Assembly: GCF_014651835.1 (NCBI RefSeq)
Contig: NZ_BMXQ01000001.1
Location: 1,054,001 to 1,118,000, forward strand
From: Pigmentiphaga litoralis
GTDB lineage: Bacteria > Pseudomonadota > Gammaproteobacteria > Burkholderiales > Burkholderiaceae_B
Direction: 5' to 3'
DNA length: 64,000 nucleotides
Position 1 is the stretch's first letter; each line of letters begins with the position of its first letter. The notes under the pieces are model-generated. The model saw only the letters and a program-made list of their open reading frames with translations. It was not told the origin of the DNA and made no database searches. Both the position numbers and the translations under genes were made by a program. This document shows, one piece after another, positions 63,378 through 64,000 of the stretch.

Positions 63378-64000
63378 CTACATTCCCTCCAATGCCGCCT
63401 TCAGCGTCTGTGCAAAGCTTGACGTGGCGACCGGCAAGGCGCGGCCTGCGCGCGCGGCCATCACCAGCTTGCCGCCGGCCAGGTCGCGGTCGGCCAGCGG
63501 GATCGCGATCAGATCTCCGCGGCCAACATCGCGCGCGGTTCCGACCCGAAATTGAAAGCAAAGCGCGTTGGTGGTCAACGCAAAGAACTCGAGGGTCTCC
63601 ACCGAATTGGCTTCCAACGACACCCTCAAGGACAGCCGCAGCTTGACCGCCAGCCGGTCGATCAGTCGCCGGCTGCCAAAGCTTTCGGCGCCCAAGGCAA
63701 TCGGATAACGTTCGCAGTCGGCCAGCCGGATGCTGTCCTGTCCCGCCAGCGGATGATCCGGCCGCATCATCACGCACAGGGGTTGCGGCACGCTGGCAAT
63801 GACCTGCAGGCCTTCGGCCGCGGGCGGATCATGCGCGACCACCAGCTCGACGTCGTCGTTCAGCAGGTCGCGCACCAGCGCCGCCGTCCCGCCTACCGTG
63901 ATCCGGAACTGCACGCCCGGATGCGTGCGCTGATACGCCGCCACCGTCGCCGGCACCAGATCGTTGGCGACCGATTCCGCGCACGCGATGCGCACCGTGC
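63378..64000 (-). CDS. LysR family regulator, 5' part outside the window
   Basis: About 207 residues are visible, all from the effector-binding domain of a LysR regulator (RIACAESVANDLVPATVAAY, DDVELVVAHDPPAAEGLQV, HPLAGQDSIRLADCERYP). The frame stays open to the window edge, so the HTH lies beyond it. It converges on the TRAP operon. It is the nearest regulator to the N-heterocycle locus and a candidate to act at the divergent promoter 54903-55222, although its own neighbours to the right are unseen. Confidence 0.88.
   Translation of the reverse strand, partial: TVRIACAESVANDLVPATVAAYQRTHPGVQFRITVGGTAALVRDLLNDDVELVVAHDPPAAEGLQVIASVPQPLCVMMRPDHPLAGQDSIRLADCERYPIALGAESFGSRRLIDRLAVKLRLSLRVSLEANSVETLEFFALTTNALCFQFRVGTARDVGRGDLIAIPLADRDLAGGKLVMAARAGRALPVATSSFAQTLKAALEGM

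Overview
This window looks like chromosomal DNA from a betaproteobacterium, most likely Alcaligenaceae (the Bordetella/Achromobacter group). The evidence is uniformly high GC, the order thrS-infC-rpmI-rplT-pheS-pheT-ihfA-merR-tRNA-Pro on the minus strand, two orphan Bug (TctC-like) periplasmic binding proteins, and a 2-methylcitrate operon with a sigma-54 activator. There is no prophage, insertion sequence, CRISPR array or replication origin. Species cannot be told from the sequence alone.

Region by region. 1-5.7 kb: a truncated PAS/chemoreceptor-like signalling protein, a pirin, an AI-2E-type permease, cbpA-cbpM, tag and a small thioredoxin-like protein. 5.7-9.1 kb: a PadR repressor and siderophore-interacting ferric reductase pair (resembling YqjI/YqjH) with a striking operator, then an SDR and a LysR regulator. 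9.1-10.5 kb: an unrecognised membrane protein behind a promoter that carries an AcrR-like palindrome. 10.6-13.4 kb: a Tat-exported binding protein plus an 8-oxoguanine-deaminase-like amidohydrolase, preceded by a sigma-54-type promoter and an NtrC-type site. 13.4-19.5 kb: a minus-strand operon (Bug protein, SDR, aryl-AMP ligase, amidohydrolase, broken enoyl-CoA hydratase) with a divergent LysR gene. 19.7-22.9 kb: an NlpC/P60 peptidase and the large catalase KatE. 23.3-28.9 kb: prpBCD with divergent prpR. 28.9-31.2 kb: small stress or envelope proteins (two RcnB-like, one DUF883-like, one unknown). 31.5-40 kb: the translation and IHF block with tRNA-Pro(GGG) and tRNA-Val(GAC). 40-43.6 kb: LysR, Bug and a second PrpD-family protein. 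43.6-46.8 kb: relA and mtfA.

The most interesting part is 46.8-63.3 kb. It is a large divergent catabolic locus. The minus-strand arm encodes a ring-opening amidohydrolase of the rare cyanuric acid hydrolase/barbiturase family, an amidase-signature hydrolase, a flavin monooxygenase, a VOC protein, a complete ABC importer, an AtzH-like protein and a RidA protein. The plus-strand arm encodes a Tat-exported TRAP binding protein, a three-gene molybdenum hydroxylase whose 2Fe-2S subunit is fused to a CoxG domain, and both TRAP membrane subunits. Tight overlaps make each arm an operon. My inference is that an imported N-heterocycle is hydroxylated by the Mo enzyme and/or the flavin monooxygenase, opened by the AtzD/barbiturase-like enzyme, and cut further by the amidase (with the AtzH-like protein) and RidA. 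The set exceeds both the known cyanurate route and the known barbiturate route, so the substrate and pathway may be undescribed. A partial LysR gene at the right edge may regulate it.
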